Assembly: GCA_963674545.2 (NCBI GenBank)
Contig: CAXXFB010000001.1
Coordinates: forward strand, 1,488,001-1,552,000
Length of the DNA stretch: 64,000 nt
Reading direction: 5' to 3'
Source: JABGQS01 sp963674545
GTDB lineage: Bacteria; Bacillota; Clostridia; Christensenellales; SZUA-584
Shown here piece after piece: positions 26,090 through 35,381 of the stretch (the stretch's first letter is position 1; each line of letters opens with the position of its first letter). The translations under genes and the position numbers were made by a program. The notes below the pieces were generated by a model. It made no database searches. It was not told where the DNA came from and saw only the letters and a list, made by a program, of their open reading frames with translations.

Positions 26090-26689
26090 TTGGCTAAGTC
26101 TGATGATGTAAAAGAGCTGTTCCTTGCAGCGGCTGACGAGTTGTTTTTTAAAAACGGTTATGACAAAGTAAGCGTTGCGGATATCTGCGAAAAATGCGGT
26201 AAAGCAAAGGGCTTGTTTTTCTATTACTTCGAGAAAAAGCAAAACATAGTAAATGTGCTTACCGACAGGCATATCCGGCAGACAAGCGAATCATTGAAGC
26301 GAACCCTTGGGGAAATGGACGTTAGCGGCACAGCTAAACTCTCCTATTTCATGAGCGCTCTGCTGTCTAAAAACAGCGTCGGGCCAAGGTCTCTTTACTA
26401 TTTCGGCAGCGGACCGGCTCCGGATTGGTTTGATTATCTGGCACATTCTCTGAAAGATAAATATATTTTCCCTGTGCTGCAGCAGATCGTAGACCAGATA
26501 GCCAAGGAAAGTGATACCTTTATATCTGCAAAGTCAGTCGAGATCGTATACTTGGGAGTAAGTTCTTTTATACACCGCAATTATCTAAAGATGAATGATG
26601 AAGCATATTACAAGGATACGCTAAGTGCTGTCTCTGAGACTCTCGAAAACGTCTTGAAAGCGCAAAGCGGTTCAATAATTATAGAATAA
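26090..26689 (+). CDS. TetR/AcrR family transcriptional regulator
   Basis: A 199-residue regulator from a TTG start at 26090; AAGGAGG sits six bases before it, and an in-frame GTG at 26054 lies inside the promoter region. The N-terminal helix-turn-helix reads VSVADICEKCGKAKGLFFYYF, the standard TetR recognition segment. The C-terminal ligand domain is not assignable. It probably binds the twin palindromes just upstream and so controls itself, the downstream ferredoxin-membrane gene, and possibly the divergent glp operon. Confidence 0.88.
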   Translation: MAKSDDVKELFLAAADELFFKNGYDKVSVADICEKCGKAKGLFFYYFEKKQNIVNVLTDRHIRQTSESLKRTLGEMDVSGTAKLSYFMSALLSKNSVGPRSLYYFGSGPAPDWFDYLAHSLKDKYIFPVLQQIVDQIAKESDTFISAKSVEIVYLGVSSFIHRNYLKMNDEAYYKDTLSAVSETLENVLKAQSGSIIIE

Positions 26690-26709
26690 ACATTGGAGGT
26701 TTAGTGTAA

Positions 26710-27441
26710 ATGAAAACGAGACAAAAGCTGCGTGCCGGAATAGTTTTCTTTATGTTCCTCATGTTTCCCGTTGTTGTAAATTTCCTGTCGCCCGTACTCA
26801 TTTTATCAGGAGCAAACGAAGGGATAGTTACCGGCAGTTTTATACTGTTCACACTATTATTTTTATCTTCGCTCTTTTTAGGAAGAGCCTGGTGCGGATG
26901 GGTCTGCCCTGCTTCCGGTATGCAGGAAGCCTGTGAAAAATTCCGTGAGAAAAAAGCGGGGACGGGATGGGGTAATATTTTTCGCCTAGTAGTATGGATA
27001 GCATGGCTTGGGTTCATCGTATACATGTTCATACGGGCAGGAGGCATAACAAAAGTCGACCCGCTATACAGTACCGAGAGTATCATATCGATATTGAACC
27101 CGGTAATAGTGTTCGTCTATCTTGGCGTAATCCTGCTTGTTTTCATAATGCTGATGATATTCGGGAACAGGGCCTTTTGCAAATATCTTTGCTGGATGGC
27201 TCCGTTCATGATAATTGGAGATAAGCTTCGTCACTGGCTGAAAATCCCCGGTTTGTACATAAAGCCTAAAAAGGAAAAGTGTATCTCGTGCAGAAAATGC
27301 AGTAAAAACTGTCCGATGGATATCGAAGTCATGGACATGGTGCAAGCAAGTAAATTTCAGAACAGTGAATGCCTTATGTGCTTAAGATGTGTCGATACAT
27401 GCCCTACAGGCGCTATAGTTATAAAAAACAAAAAAGCCTGA
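26710..27441 (+). CDS. NapH-type membrane 4Fe-4S protein
   Basis: A 243-residue membrane electron-transfer protein with about four helices, cytoplasmic Cys pairs typical of NapH/CcoG (RAWCGWVCPASGMQEAC and AFCKYLCWMAP) and two C-terminal [4Fe-4S] motifs (CISCRKCSKNCP and CLMCLRCVDTCPTGA). It follows the TetR gene by 20 bases with GGAGG before the ATG, so it is probably the regulator's main target. The redox partner is unknown; the neighbouring glp flavoproteins are candidates by position only. Confidence 0.85.
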   Translation: MKTRQKLRAGIVFFMFLMFPVVVNFLSPVLILSGANEGIVTGSFILFTLLFLSSLFLGRAWCGWVCPASGMQEACEKFREKKAGTGWGNIFRLVVWIAWLGFIVYMFIRAGGITKVDPLYSTESIISILNPVIVFVYLGVILLVFIMLMIFGNRAFCKYLCWMAPFMIIGDKLRHWLKIPGLYIKPKKEKCISCRKCSKNCPMDIEVMDMVQASKFQNSECLMCLRCVDTCPTGAIVIKNKKA

Positions 27442-27450
27442 ATACAAAAG

Positions 27451-27481
27451 CCGTATCCTGTCAAATCGGGTACGGTTTTTT
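27451..27481 (+). terminator. Intrinsic terminator
   Basis: CCGTA-TCC pairs with GG-TACGG and is followed by TTTTTT, after the NapH-type gene. Confidence 0.75.
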
Positions 27482-27527
27482 ATTTTGCGTTGATATGTCT
27501 TTTATCCTGTTTATTTTATTATTAAGG

Positions 27528-28280
27528 TTATTCGTTCATCTCACTGACAGCAATAAATGTACTAAGAGCGTCTGTTACCAGAGGATACAGCTGCTCATAT
27601 TCATCTTCAGTTGCTGTGAATGAACAAATATACAGCCTCTCTTTAGAATACCACAGAAAATAATCTCCTTTGAAATCCGCTGAGGCAAATGAATACCTTT
27701 GCGCCGTATACTCCCCGGCTGCAATGTCCTCTTCGCTCTCCCACTTAAAGTCGGCAAATACCGCTTCCATCGCAGTATAAAAATCCCGCCAAACATCTTC
27801 AGTGGTGTCTTCGCTCTTAAAGTAAGACGATATAGCGAAACCCGTATTGCCGCTCAAGTCGTCTTCCGGATAGAAGAAGACTTCGCCGTCGTATAATTCT
27901 GTTGAGTAAGTCCAATTTGGTATGTCTACGACTATCAAAATATCTATAAACATATCCATGAAAACTATCGTCTGCTGGCTTGCATCGGCTGGCGGCTGCG
28001 GAGTTTCCGGCGGCTTTGGCAGCCACGGGAGGTCCTGCGTCGGCTGCACAGACTCTATCGGCTCTTCCGTTTGTTCCGGTGTCGGTTCCAACGTCGATTC
28101 TTGTTCAGGTTTTTCTGTCACAGGTGGCGCCGGCTCCGGTTTTTGTTCTTGCGCATCCTCTGGCTCCTGCGCTGTTTCTTCTTTTCCGCTGCCAAAAAGC
28201 ATGCTCTCAGTCTCGCCGAAGCACGCAGTTAAAGAAAAGCAAATAAACACCGCTAAAAGTATAAGTAAAGTCCTTTTCAT
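27528..28280 (-). CDS. Lipoprotein with Pro/Glu-rich linker
   Basis: A 250-residue exported protein. The signal peptide MKRTLLILLAVFICFSLTAC ends in a lipobox with Cys20, so it should be anchored to the outer face of the membrane. A Pro/Glu/Gln/Thr-rich disordered linker runs from about 33 to 103. The C-terminal 145 residues form a compact domain rich in aromatic residues and resemble small PsbP/DUF1795-like folds only loosely; function unknown. It is the last gene of the rodA-obg operon, 22 bases after yhbY, with AAAGGAAGG before the ATG. Confidence 0.75.
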   Translation of the reverse strand: MKRTLLILLAVFICFSLTACFGETESMLFGSGKEETAQEPEDAQEQKPEPAPPVTEKPEQESTLEPTPEQTEEPIESVQPTQDLPWLPKPPETPQPPADASQQTIVFMDMFIDILIVVDIPNWTYSTELYDGEVFFYPEDDLSGNTGFAISSYFKSEDTTEDVWRDFYTAMEAVFADFKWESEEDIAAGEYTAQRYSFASADFKGDYFLWYSKERLYICSFTATEDEYEQLYPLVTDALSTFIAVSEMNE

Positions 28281-28302
28281 GCTGTCCGCCTTCCTTTTAG
28301 GT

Positions 28303-28590
28303 CTACAAAACTATCTTTGGCTCCTTTGGGTTTGGTTTATAAAGCACGAATTTCCTGCCTGTGCTGGACACGACCTGAGCACCTGTTTTCTGCGCAATCT
28401 CATTTGCCGCTTCGGAGGCGCTGACAGGGCTGCTTTGCTGCACTGTGCCTTTGATAAGCTCGTGCGGTAACAGCGCATCTTCTGCCTGTTTGATTATGTT
28501 GTCTGTCACTCCCAACTTGCCGACATATATTATCGGCGAAAGTTCCTGCGATAAAGCACGCAGCTTTGCTCTTTGTTTACTTGTAAGCAT
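28303..28590 (-). CDS. yhbY: YhbY-type CRM-domain RNA-binding protein
   Basis: A 95-residue CRM-domain protein that associates with pre-50S ribosomal subunits. It begins MLTSKQRAKLRALSQELSPI and contains the YVGKLGVTDNII loop (the GxxG motif) and the C-terminal GRKFVLYKPNP. It lies 16 bases after obg, another ribosome-assembly factor, in the same operon, the usual Firmicute order. Confidence 0.93.
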   Translation of the reverse strand: MLTSKQRAKLRALSQELSPIIYVGKLGVTDNIIKQAEDALLPHELIKGTVQQSSPVSASEAANEIAQKTGAQVVSSTGRKFVLYKPNPKEPKIVL

Positions 28591-28606
28591 ATTTACCCCA
28601 CTTGAT

Positions 28607-29875
28607 TTAATCTACGAAATCGAACTCCATACCTTCTAGGCAAACGGTATCCCCTGTTTTGGCGCCTTTCCTTTTAAGCGCTTTTATTATACCGAAATCT
28701 ATCAGCAGCTTTTGAAAATGCCTCATAGAATCCGGGTCATCCGGGTCCGTTCTTGCCATTATCTCCTGTACGATTGTTCCGTCCACGAAATAAACACCGT
28801 CTTCGAAGTATACCTCAAATTTCTTTTCCTGGCGCTCCAGAGCCCACTCTTCTATCACTCCGTCGTCTTCAATAAGCTCAGGCACCGGTAATTTTTGCAG
28901 TATATCGGCCGCATGCTTCAGCAGCTCTGTCGTTCCTTCACCTATAGCAGCACATATTTCAAAAACCTCTATGCCTTTCGGCTCAAGGTATTCTTTAAGC
29001 TTCTCAGCGTTCTCATCAGCTTCGCCTATATCCATCTTGTTTGCGGCAACTATCTCCGGCCGCTCCATAAGTTCTTCAGAATAACCTTCAAGCTCTTTTC
29101 TTATTGCTTCATAATCATCTATTATATCCCGTCCTTCAATGCAGGATGCATCAACGACGTGTATAAGCATACGGGTGCGCTCTATGTGCCTTAGAAAGTC
29201 GTGACCGAGACCCGCTCCTTCGCTTGCCCCTTCTATAAGACCGGGTATATCCGCCATAACGAAACTATAGTCCCCTATGCTTACGACCCCAAGGTTTGGC
29301 TTAAGAGTCGTAAAGTGATATCCGGCAATCTTTGGTTTTGCGCTGGTAGTCGCCGCCAGAAGTGTCGATTTGCCCACATTCGGGAACCCTATCAGGCCGA
29401 CATCGGCTATCGACTTGAGCTCCAGCACGACCATTCTGCCTTTTATCTTTTCTCCCGGTGTAGAAAACCTAGGTATCTGCCTTGTCGCTGAAGCAAAGCG
29501 TGAGTTGCCTTTGCCCCCGCTGCCGCCGTGAAGAAGAACCCGCTCTCCACTACGCATATCTGCGGCTACCCTTCCTGTCTCGAAATCTTTTATAACAGTA
29601 CCCGGCGGTACATCTATAATCAGGTTTTCACCGTCCGAGCCGCGCATGTTCTTTTTCTTGCCTTTTTCGCCGTTCCCTGCGGCAAATTTACGCTCATATT
29701 TAAAATCCATTAGCGTACGCATACCGTCATTCACTCTGAATATAACGTTACCGCCGCTGCCGCCGTCGCCGCCGTCCGGGCCCCCCGCAGCCACGTATTT
29801 TTCTCTGCGAAAAGAAACGGCACCGTCGCCGCCGTCCCCTGCTTTAATATATATTTTAGCTTTATCTATAAACAT
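28607..29875 (-). CDS. obg: GTPase Obg/CgtA
   Basis: A 422-residue ribosome-assembly and stress GTPase. The Gly-rich Obg fold (1-158, with GGDGGSGGNVIFRV) comes first, then the G domain with G1 GFPNVGKS at 163-170, G3 DIPGL and G4 NKMD, then the C-terminal OCT domain from about 345. The length is normal. Its ATG directly abuts the nth stop codon, so the two are cotranscribed. Confidence 0.97.
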   Translation of the reverse strand: MFIDKAKIYIKAGDGGDGAVSFRREKYVAAGGPDGGDGGSGGNVIFRVNDGMRTLMDFKYERKFAAGNGEKGKKKNMRGSDGENLIIDVPPGTVIKDFETGRVAADMRSGERVLLHGGSGGKGNSRFASATRQIPRFSTPGEKIKGRMVVLELKSIADVGLIGFPNVGKSTLLAATTSAKPKIAGYHFTTLKPNLGVVSIGDYSFVMADIPGLIEGASEGAGLGHDFLRHIERTRMLIHVVDASCIEGRDIIDDYEAIRKELEGYSEELMERPEIVAANKMDIGEADENAEKLKEYLEPKGIEVFEICAAIGEGTTELLKHAADILQKLPVPELIEDDGVIEEWALERQEKKFEVYFEDGVYFVDGTIVQEIMARTDPDDPDSMRHFQKLLIDFGIIKALKRKGAKTGDTVCLEGMEFDFVD

Positions 29876-30508
29876 CTATTCCCTCTCCGGCTCTTTTACA
29901 AATTTGCAAACATCCGCCAAAAAACAGCTCTGACATTTTGGTGCCCTTGCACTGCATATTTTTCTTCCGTGCCATATCAGCCAATGGTGAGCTGCCGACC
30001 ATTTTTCCTTGGGTATATTTTCCATAAGCTGTTTTTCTGTTTCCAACACATCTCTTGCATCGGCAAGCCCCAGCCTGTTCGATACCCTAAAAACGTGAGT
30101 ATCTACTGCTATAGCAGGAATGCCGAAAGCATTTGATAAAACCACGTTAGCTGTCTTTCTTCCCACTCCGGGCAATTTCGTCAGCTCCTCCATTGTTCTT
30201 GGAACATCGCCTTTATATTCTTTTTCCAGTAGGCAGGCTGTTCTTTTTATATTACCAGCTTTCGCCCTGTAGAAACCGGTGCTTTTAATCGTCTGCTCCA
30301 GCTCCTCAATGTCAAGTTCGCAAAGGCTTTTAGCATCCGGATATTTCACAAACAGCGTCTTTGTTACCTCGTTGACCTGTCTGTCTGTGGTCTGTGCCGA
30401 CATTATTGTCGCAACAAGCAGCTCGAAGGCGTTATTATAGTGCAGTCCGGGCTTTGCGTCAATATAGATTTTTTCAAGTCTTCTTAGTATTTCTTCGTTT
30501 TTATTCAT
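29876..30508 (-). CDS. nth: Endonuclease III
   Basis: A 210-residue DNA glycosylase/AP lyase for oxidised pyrimidines. The helix-hairpin-helix motif LPGVGRKT (112-119) carries the catalytic Lys118, and Asp136 is in AVDTHVF. The C-terminal [4Fe-4S] cluster has Cys at 185, 192, 195 and 201 in the standard C-x6-C-x2-C-x5-C spacing. Its first base overlaps the stop of the nitroreductase gene, so translation is coupled. Confidence 0.96.
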   Translation of the reverse strand: MNKNEEILRRLEKIYIDAKPGLHYNNAFELLVATIMSAQTTDRQVNEVTKTLFVKYPDAKSLCELDIEELEQTIKSTGFYRAKAGNIKRTACLLEKEYKGDVPRTMEELTKLPGVGRKTANVVLSNAFGIPAIAVDTHVFRVSNRLGLADARDVLETEKQLMENIPKEKWSAAHHWLIWHGRKICSARAPKCQSCFLADVCKFVKEPERE

Positions 30509-31323
30509 TACGCCTCTTCCCAGCTGAACGAATACTCATATTCTGAAGGAATCCCGGGGTCATTTACCGTTATGTTTCCTTGAATTCCAAGCTCTTTGCA
30601 CGCCATGTCCATATGACACGCCGCAATTCCAAGGTCTATCCTCTGCATTTTAAACCCAAAAGCGGAGTTGCCAGCATATCCTTTTGTCTCAGCCAGATAG
30701 AAATGAATTTTCCCATTTTTCTTAACGGCACGCCACGGTTGTTTGTTGGATGCCGACGGTCCTATGCGAACCATTTCCAGGCAGGTTTGGAGCTTGTAAT
30801 CATCCGTTTCCAGCGGCGATTCAAAACTTCCATCGAAGAATAGCTCATCAAAGCTTTTACGTGTCCTTGCATTTGCTCCCATCGCAACTGTGCGCTCCAT
30901 AAGGCTCCTTTTTTCGCTCGGATACCCCATCGGAGTTACGGCCGGCAGTATCTCTGAATCCTTAAGCTCTGCTGACTTCGAAAAGCCGCTTCTTTTAAAT
31001 GTGCCTCCAAGCCAGCACGTCCCAAGCCCCAGATCGGTCAGCCTAAGTATCGCTTTCTCAAAAGAGTAACCATATCCCTCAAGGTCTTTACCGCTTCTTT
31101 CAAGGCAGCCTGCAATGTAATACTTCTGGCCTTTTATGAAACCGTAAGTTCCAAGTCTGCCGATTTCTTTGCCTGCTTCAAGCAAACAAAACCTTACGCC
31201 TGCGCCGAATGGATTCTGTGTATCTTTTATTATCTCTTTAACTTCCTCCAGAACCTCTGCCGGAATCTGTTTGTCTGCATATGTCCGGATAGATGTTCTT
31301 TTTTTTATTGCTTCAACGTACAT
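30508..31323 (-). CDS. Nitroreductase family protein
   Basis: A 271-residue FMN-dependent oxidoreductase of the nitroreductase fold. The N-terminal KKRTSIRTYADKQIP supplies FMN-contacting Arg and Ser. GPSASNKQPWRAV and GLGTCWLGG are typical of the larger nitroreductase_2/TM1586-like branch, where the protein is an internal duplication rather than a dimer. The natural substrate is unknown. It sits between rodA and nth and overlaps both, an unusual insertion into a cell-wall and DNA-repair operon. Confidence 0.85.
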   Translation of the reverse strand: MYVEAIKKRTSIRTYADKQIPAEVLEEVKEIIKDTQNPFGAGVRFCLLEAGKEIGRLGTYGFIKGQKYYIAGCLERSGKDLEGYGYSFEKAILRLTDLGLGTCWLGGTFKRSGFSKSAELKDSEILPAVTPMGYPSEKRSLMERTVAMGANARTRKSFDELFFDGSFESPLETDDYKLQTCLEMVRIGPSASNKQPWRAVKKNGKIHFYLAETKGYAGNSAFGFKMQRIDLGIAACHMDMACKELGIQGNITVNDPGIPSEYEYSFSWEEA

Positions 31324-32506
31324 TTTGCACTCCCCAGTTCTGCCGTCGCATGCTTACATTGAGTACAAGACCAAATGCCAGCATGTTGGTGAGCAGGTTA
31401 GAGCCTCCGTAGCTAAAGAACGGAAGCGGTATTCCCGTTATCGGCATAACGCCGATGTTCATTCCGATGTTTTCGAATATATGGAACAGTGTCATCGCAA
31501 GCACCCCGATTATTATCAGCTTGCCAAACTCGTCTTTTGCTTTGGTTGCCAGATACAGCATACGAGCCATCAACACAAAATATAGCAGTATTATCAACAG
31601 AGCGCCGACAAATCCGACAGCTTCCGTTGTAGATGCAAATATAAAATCTGTGTGATTATAAGGTATACTTGACGACTGCGTCTCGCCGCCCAGAGAAAAA
31701 AGCCCCTTGCCAGTGACCTCTCCCGAGCCAGCTGCCATCTTTGCCCTGTCCGCCTGGAAAGTCAGGTCTTTTATTTCCTGTTCGCTCATGCCCTCTACAG
31801 GCATCCCAAGAAACCCGTAGATGCGGTTCTTCTGCCATCCGTCCATAAGTGCCCACGCCACTGGGAGCGATATACCCGCAGCAACGAACAGCCCAAATAT
31901 AATCTTCCAGCTCGTCTTCGCCATGATAAGCATAAGTATAAACGTAAAAGCATAAACAAATGCTGTACCCCAGTCCGGCTGTATCAGTATAAGCCCGAAC
32001 GGAACGACAAAAACGCCAAGCAGCGGAAGTATATCCTTTAGCTTTTTTATACCTGAATCTTTGCCTTTAGCTTTATCAGACATCATCTTTGCAAGCACTA
32101 TAACTATGGCTATCTTGCCAAGCTCACTCGGCTGAAAACCAGTGTTACCAATCATAAACCAGCCTTTTGTACCGTTCCTTTCACTACCCAAGACAAACAC
32201 AGCAACGAGAAGCAGCACCATTATCACATATATCCACTTATAATACTCGCCGATGTTATGATAGTCGGGGAGCAACATAACAAACATAGCGACAAGCCCT
32301 ACTGCAAACCATGTTAGCTGCTGAAAAACATATCTTACGTCAAGCTGTCCTATAGCAGAAGTGATAGCCTTGGTTTCCGCATCCAGCGGATCGGAAAGTG
32401 CGCTGGCAATAGCAATCAGGCTAAGCATCACCAGAATTATTATATTTGCGAAAAGCACCCAATCAATGTGTGCGAACATCCTTCTATCTATAAACTTCAG
32501 TTTCAA
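31313..32506 (-). CDS. rodA: SEDS peptidoglycan polymerase RodA/FtsW
   Basis: A 397-residue SEDS-family glycosyltransferase with about ten membrane helices. Diagnostic segments are QPDWGTAFVYAF, the periplasmic loop Asp-containing ITGKGLFSLG and the C-terminal ITGIPLPFFSYGGSNLL. RodA builds lateral wall with a class B PBP; given mreC-mreD about 4 kb away, RodA is preferred to FtsW. The start is TTG at 32506, with GAGG eight bases upstream. It is divergent from dnaX. Confidence 0.93.
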   Translation of the reverse strand: MKLKFIDRRMFAHIDWVLFANIIILVMLSLIAIASALSDPLDAETKAITSAIGQLDVRYVFQQLTWFAVGLVAMFVMLLPDYHNIGEYYKWIYVIMVLLLVAVFVLGSERNGTKGWFMIGNTGFQPSELGKIAIVIVLAKMMSDKAKGKDSGIKKLKDILPLLGVFVVPFGLILIQPDWGTAFVYAFTFILMLIMAKTSWKIIFGLFVAAGISLPVAWALMDGWQKNRIYGFLGMPVEGMSEQEIKDLTFQADRAKMAAGSGEVTGKGLFSLGGETQSSSIPYNHTDFIFASTTEAVGFVGALLIILLYFVLMARMLYLATKAKDEFGKLIIIGVLAMTLFHIFENIGMNIGVMPITGIPLPFFSYGGSNLLTNMLAFGLVLNVSMRRQNWGVQNVR

Positions 32507-32709
32507 TCGTCAGACCTCAAATGATTTTCTCACCATACCAATCGTCCTAATTATAACACATGCACGAACTGTTTGCACAGCAGTTATAAACGCCGCCTCT
32601 TTTTCGCCAACACTCCTTTTTCCAATAAAAGCAGCACATCATAGCAATGGACAAAGAGCACCCGGAAATGATATATTATATACAACGAATCTTTGGCAGG
32701 AGGAAGCGA

Positions 32710-34284
32710 ATGGCATATCAGGCTTTGTACCGCACATACCGTCCGGCACAGTTTTGCGAGGTCGTCGGGCAGGACCATATAACAAAGGTGCTTACCGGCC
32801 AGATAGAGCTCTCTAAGGTATCTCATGCATATCTCTTTGCAGGCCCCAGAGGCACCGGCAAAACCAGCCTTGCCAAGATATTTGCAGGCGCCGTAAATTG
32901 CACAGGCAGAGAAAACTTCGAGCCGTGCGGAAAGTGCGAAGCTTGCACAAACGGTTCTGTTGACATAATCGAGATCGACGCTGCATCCAACAACGGCGTT
33001 GACAACGTCCGTGAAATAAGAGACCGTGTCAACCTGCTTCCGGCTGTGTGCTCATATAAAGTATATATAATCGACGAGGCTCATATGCTTTCAAAAGGTG
33101 CTTTCAACGCTCTACTGAAGACACTGGAAGAGCCGCCTGCGCACATAATATTCATACTGGCGACGACAGAACCGCACAAACTGCCGCCGACTATACGCTC
33201 AAGGTGCCAGAGGTTCGACTTCCGGCGAATACCCGTCGATATAATAGTGGACCTGCTCGAAAAAGTTGCCGATGCGGAAGGAATAGAATATGAAAGGGAT
33301 GCCCTGCCGATGATAGCACGGGCGGCCGAGGGCGGCATGAGAGATGCGTTGTCTATTCTTGACCAATGCCTTGCTTTCGGCACAGTAACAGCACAGGCAG
33401 TTGCCGGGGCTCTCGGCGGAACAGATATCGCACAGGTAGCAAAGCTTGCAGGCTATATATCTTCATATCAGGAAAAGGACGCTCTTATAACACTGCGCAG
33501 TATCATAGACTCCGGCGCAGACACAAGAGCTCTTATAAAAGACCTTGCTGATATTTTCCGGCGCATGATGTGGATAAGCAGCGGTGCCGAAACACGAAGC
33601 TTTGCGGAGCTTAAAGATTTCGCAGACAGGTATGGCAAACGTGCATGTGTACGTGCGCTCGATATACTGATTCAGAAGGAATACGAGATGAGGCAGAACC
33701 TGCGGGCGGATATCGTTCTTGAAACCGCAGTCATGGCTCTGATGGCTCCCGAAGACGATGCTTCGAGCGGCAGCAGTGAGCGTATTGAAAAGCTTGAGCA
33801 AAAGCTTAAAGAGCTTGAAGCAAACGGTATAAAAGCCCCGGCCGAAAAAAAGATGCCTACAGCTGAAAAGCAAACTGCACTGCCAAAGAAAGCGCAGCAG
33901 CCAAAAGAAACCAAAGAACCGGCTGTAAAAGCTGCTTCTGAAAAACAGCAGGGGCAGAAAAGTGAAAATGCGGGCGGATCGTCACAGTACTGGCAGACTC
34001 TGCTCGAGAGCCTGAGGCAGGAAGAATATTATGTATTCACGCATGCAAAGCTGGCGATTGAGACTAAAATAAACGGCAGCGTGCTGGAGATTGTATTCGA
34101 CAGCGGAGATGAATTTTCTGCAGACCTCTTAAAGAAGCAGGCTGCATCAAAAGCCATACTTGACAGGATAAAGCAGTACAATGACGCAATCGTTGGAATC
34201 AGCGTAGAGATAAAAGCAAAACCAAAAGACGACGGCGATGCGAACGTTTTAGAGATGTTCGGCGCCGATATTGAAAGAATATAG
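32710..34284 (+). CDS. dnaX: DNA polymerase III subunits gamma and tau
   Basis: The clamp-loader ATPase of the replisome. The ATG at 32710 has AGGAGG upstream and gives MAYQALYRTYRPAQF. Walker A GPRGTGKT is at 45-52, the zinc-binding Cys at 64, 73, 76 and 79, and the Walker B-type IIDEAH follows. Domain III and a basic, Ala/Lys/Gln-rich linker (about 355-420) precede a C-terminal tau-like domain, for 524 residues. In the linker, codons GAA AAA AAG form the A AAA AAG heptamer used by E. coli dnaX for frameshifting. ybaB and recR follow, the classic order. Confidence 0.95.
   Translation: MAYQALYRTYRPAQFCEVVGQDHITKVLTGQIELSKVSHAYLFAGPRGTGKTSLAKIFAGAVNCTGRENFEPCGKCEACTNGSVDIIEIDAASNNGVDNVREIRDRVNLLPAVCSYKVYIIDEAHMLSKGAFNALLKTLEEPPAHIIFILATTEPHKLPPTIRSRCQRFDFRRIPVDIIVDLLEKVADAEGIEYERDALPMIARAAEGGMRDALSILDQCLAFGTVTAQAVAGALGGTDIAQVAKLAGYISSYQEKDALITLRSIIDSGADTRALIKDLADIFRRMMWISSGAETRSFAELKDFADRYGKRACVRALDILIQKEYEMRQNLRADIVLETAVMALMAPEDDASSGSSERIEKLEQKLKELEANGIKAPAEKKMPTAEKQTALPKKAQQPKETKEPAVKAASEKQQGQKSENAGGSSQYWQTLLESLRQEEYYVFTHAKLAIETKINGSVLEIVFDSGDEFSADLLKKQAASKAILDRIKQYNDAIVGISVEIKAKPKDDGDANVLEMFGADIERI
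33846..33866 (+). promoter_or_regulatory. Candidate -1 frameshift site in dnaX
   Basis: A AAA AAG lies at 33846-33852 in the correct phase. A -1 slip gives GAT GCC TAC AGC and then TGA at 33864-33866, making a 385-residue gamma-like product. Confidence 0.6.
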
Positions 34285-34295
34285 GAGGAAAAACA

Positions 34296-34637
34296 ATGGC
34301 AAAAAGAAAAACACCTGGCGGCGGCGGAATGAATATGGGTTCAATGATGGCCCGGGCACAAAAAATGCAGTCGGATATGCAGGCGGCACAAGCTGAAGTC
34401 GAGGCAGCTGAAGTTGAAGCAAGTGCAGGCGGCGGAGTAGTCACCGTACGTGCAAACGGCGCTAAAAAAATAATCAGCGTTAAGATAGACCCCCAGGCTG
34501 TAGACCCGGATGACGTAGAGATGCTTGAAGACCTCGTTACAGCGGCCGTCAACGAAGCAATGACAAAAGCTGATGAGCTTATGCAGGAAAAAATGGGCGC
34601 AGTCACAGGCGGCATGAACCTTGGAGGGCTTATATAG
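34296..34637 (+). CDS. ybaB: YbaB/EbfC nucleoid-associated protein
   Basis: A 113-residue DNA-binding protein that works with RecR. An N-terminal Gly/Met-rich stretch is followed by the coiled region and the conserved GGGVVTVRANGAKKIISVKI and DDVEMLEDLVTAAVNEAM. AGGAGG lies before the ATG, and recR begins immediately after its stop. Confidence 0.96.
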   Translation: MAKRKTPGGGGMNMGSMMARAQKMQSDMQAAQAEVEAAEVEASAGGGVVTVRANGAKKIISVKIDPQAVDPDDVEMLEDLVTAAVNEAMTKADELMQEKMGAVTGGMNLGGLI

Positions 34638-35243
34638 TTGAGCCAGATCATAGAGCCGGTAGTACGGCTTATAAATCAGTTTTCTAAGCTGCCCGGCATC
34701 GGGTATAAAACTGCGCAGCGCCTTGCTTTTCACGTCATAAACATGAGCGATGAAGAGGTCGAAGAGTTTGCGAAGGATATGTTCTATGCCAAAAAAAAGG
34801 CAGTATACTGCGGCATCTGCGGCAACATGATGCAGAAAGGCGATGAGAAGTGCGCCGTTTGTTCGGATATCAAACGGGACTTTTCAACTATCTGTGTCGT
34901 TACTGATATCAAAGACGTGCTTGCTATAGAAAAGACACGTGAATACAAAGGCGTATACCATGTACTTCACGGTGTTATATCACCCATGGAGGGCATAGGG
35001 CCGGATGATATAAATATATCCGGGCTTATAGATCGGCTTGCTAAGGGCAACGTAAAAGAGGTAATACTAGCAACCAACCCGGACGTTCAGGGCACAGCTA
35101 CTGCAGCTTACATCGCCAAAACAATACGACCGCTTTGCAGTAAAATAACAAGAATAGCTCACGGCGTACCTATAGGCGCAGACCTTGAGTATACGGATGA
35201 AGTGACGCTGCTAAGAGCTCTGGAAGGACGGACGGACTATTAG
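34638..35243 (+). CDS. recR: Recombination mediator RecR
   Basis: A 201-residue recombination protein. The helix-hairpin-helix LPGIGYKTAQRLAFH, the Cys4 zinc finger (CGICGNMMQKGDEKC...C), the Toprim segment (ICVVTDIKDVLAIEKT) and the C-terminal Walker-like end are present. The start is TTG at 34638, directly abutting the ybaB TAG, with GGAGGG inside the end of ybaB. It functions with RecO in loading RecA at gaps. A terminator follows at 35271. Confidence 0.96.
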   Translation: MSQIIEPVVRLINQFSKLPGIGYKTAQRLAFHVINMSDEEVEEFAKDMFYAKKKAVYCGICGNMMQKGDEKCAVCSDIKRDFSTICVVTDIKDVLAIEKTREYKGVYHVLHGVISPMEGIGPDDINISGLIDRLAKGNVKEVILATNPDVQGTATAAYIAKTIRPLCSKITRIAHGVPIGADLEYTDEVTLLRALEGRTDY

Positions 35244-35270
35244 TATGTTTTTTTATACATAGCATTGTAA

Positions 35271-35297
35271 AAAGGCTGGGGGTATCCCGGCTTTTTT
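35271..35297 (+). terminator. Intrinsic terminator of dnaX-ybaB-recR
   Basis: GGCTGGG and CCCGGC pair (one G-T) around GGTAT and run into TTTTTT. Confidence 0.75.
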
Positions 35298-35381
35298 ATG
35301 TTATTTATCTGTAAAATACTTGAAGCAGGCCCGTCCTTTAATATATAATATATACAGTATTTTTGATTGGAGTGGTATATT

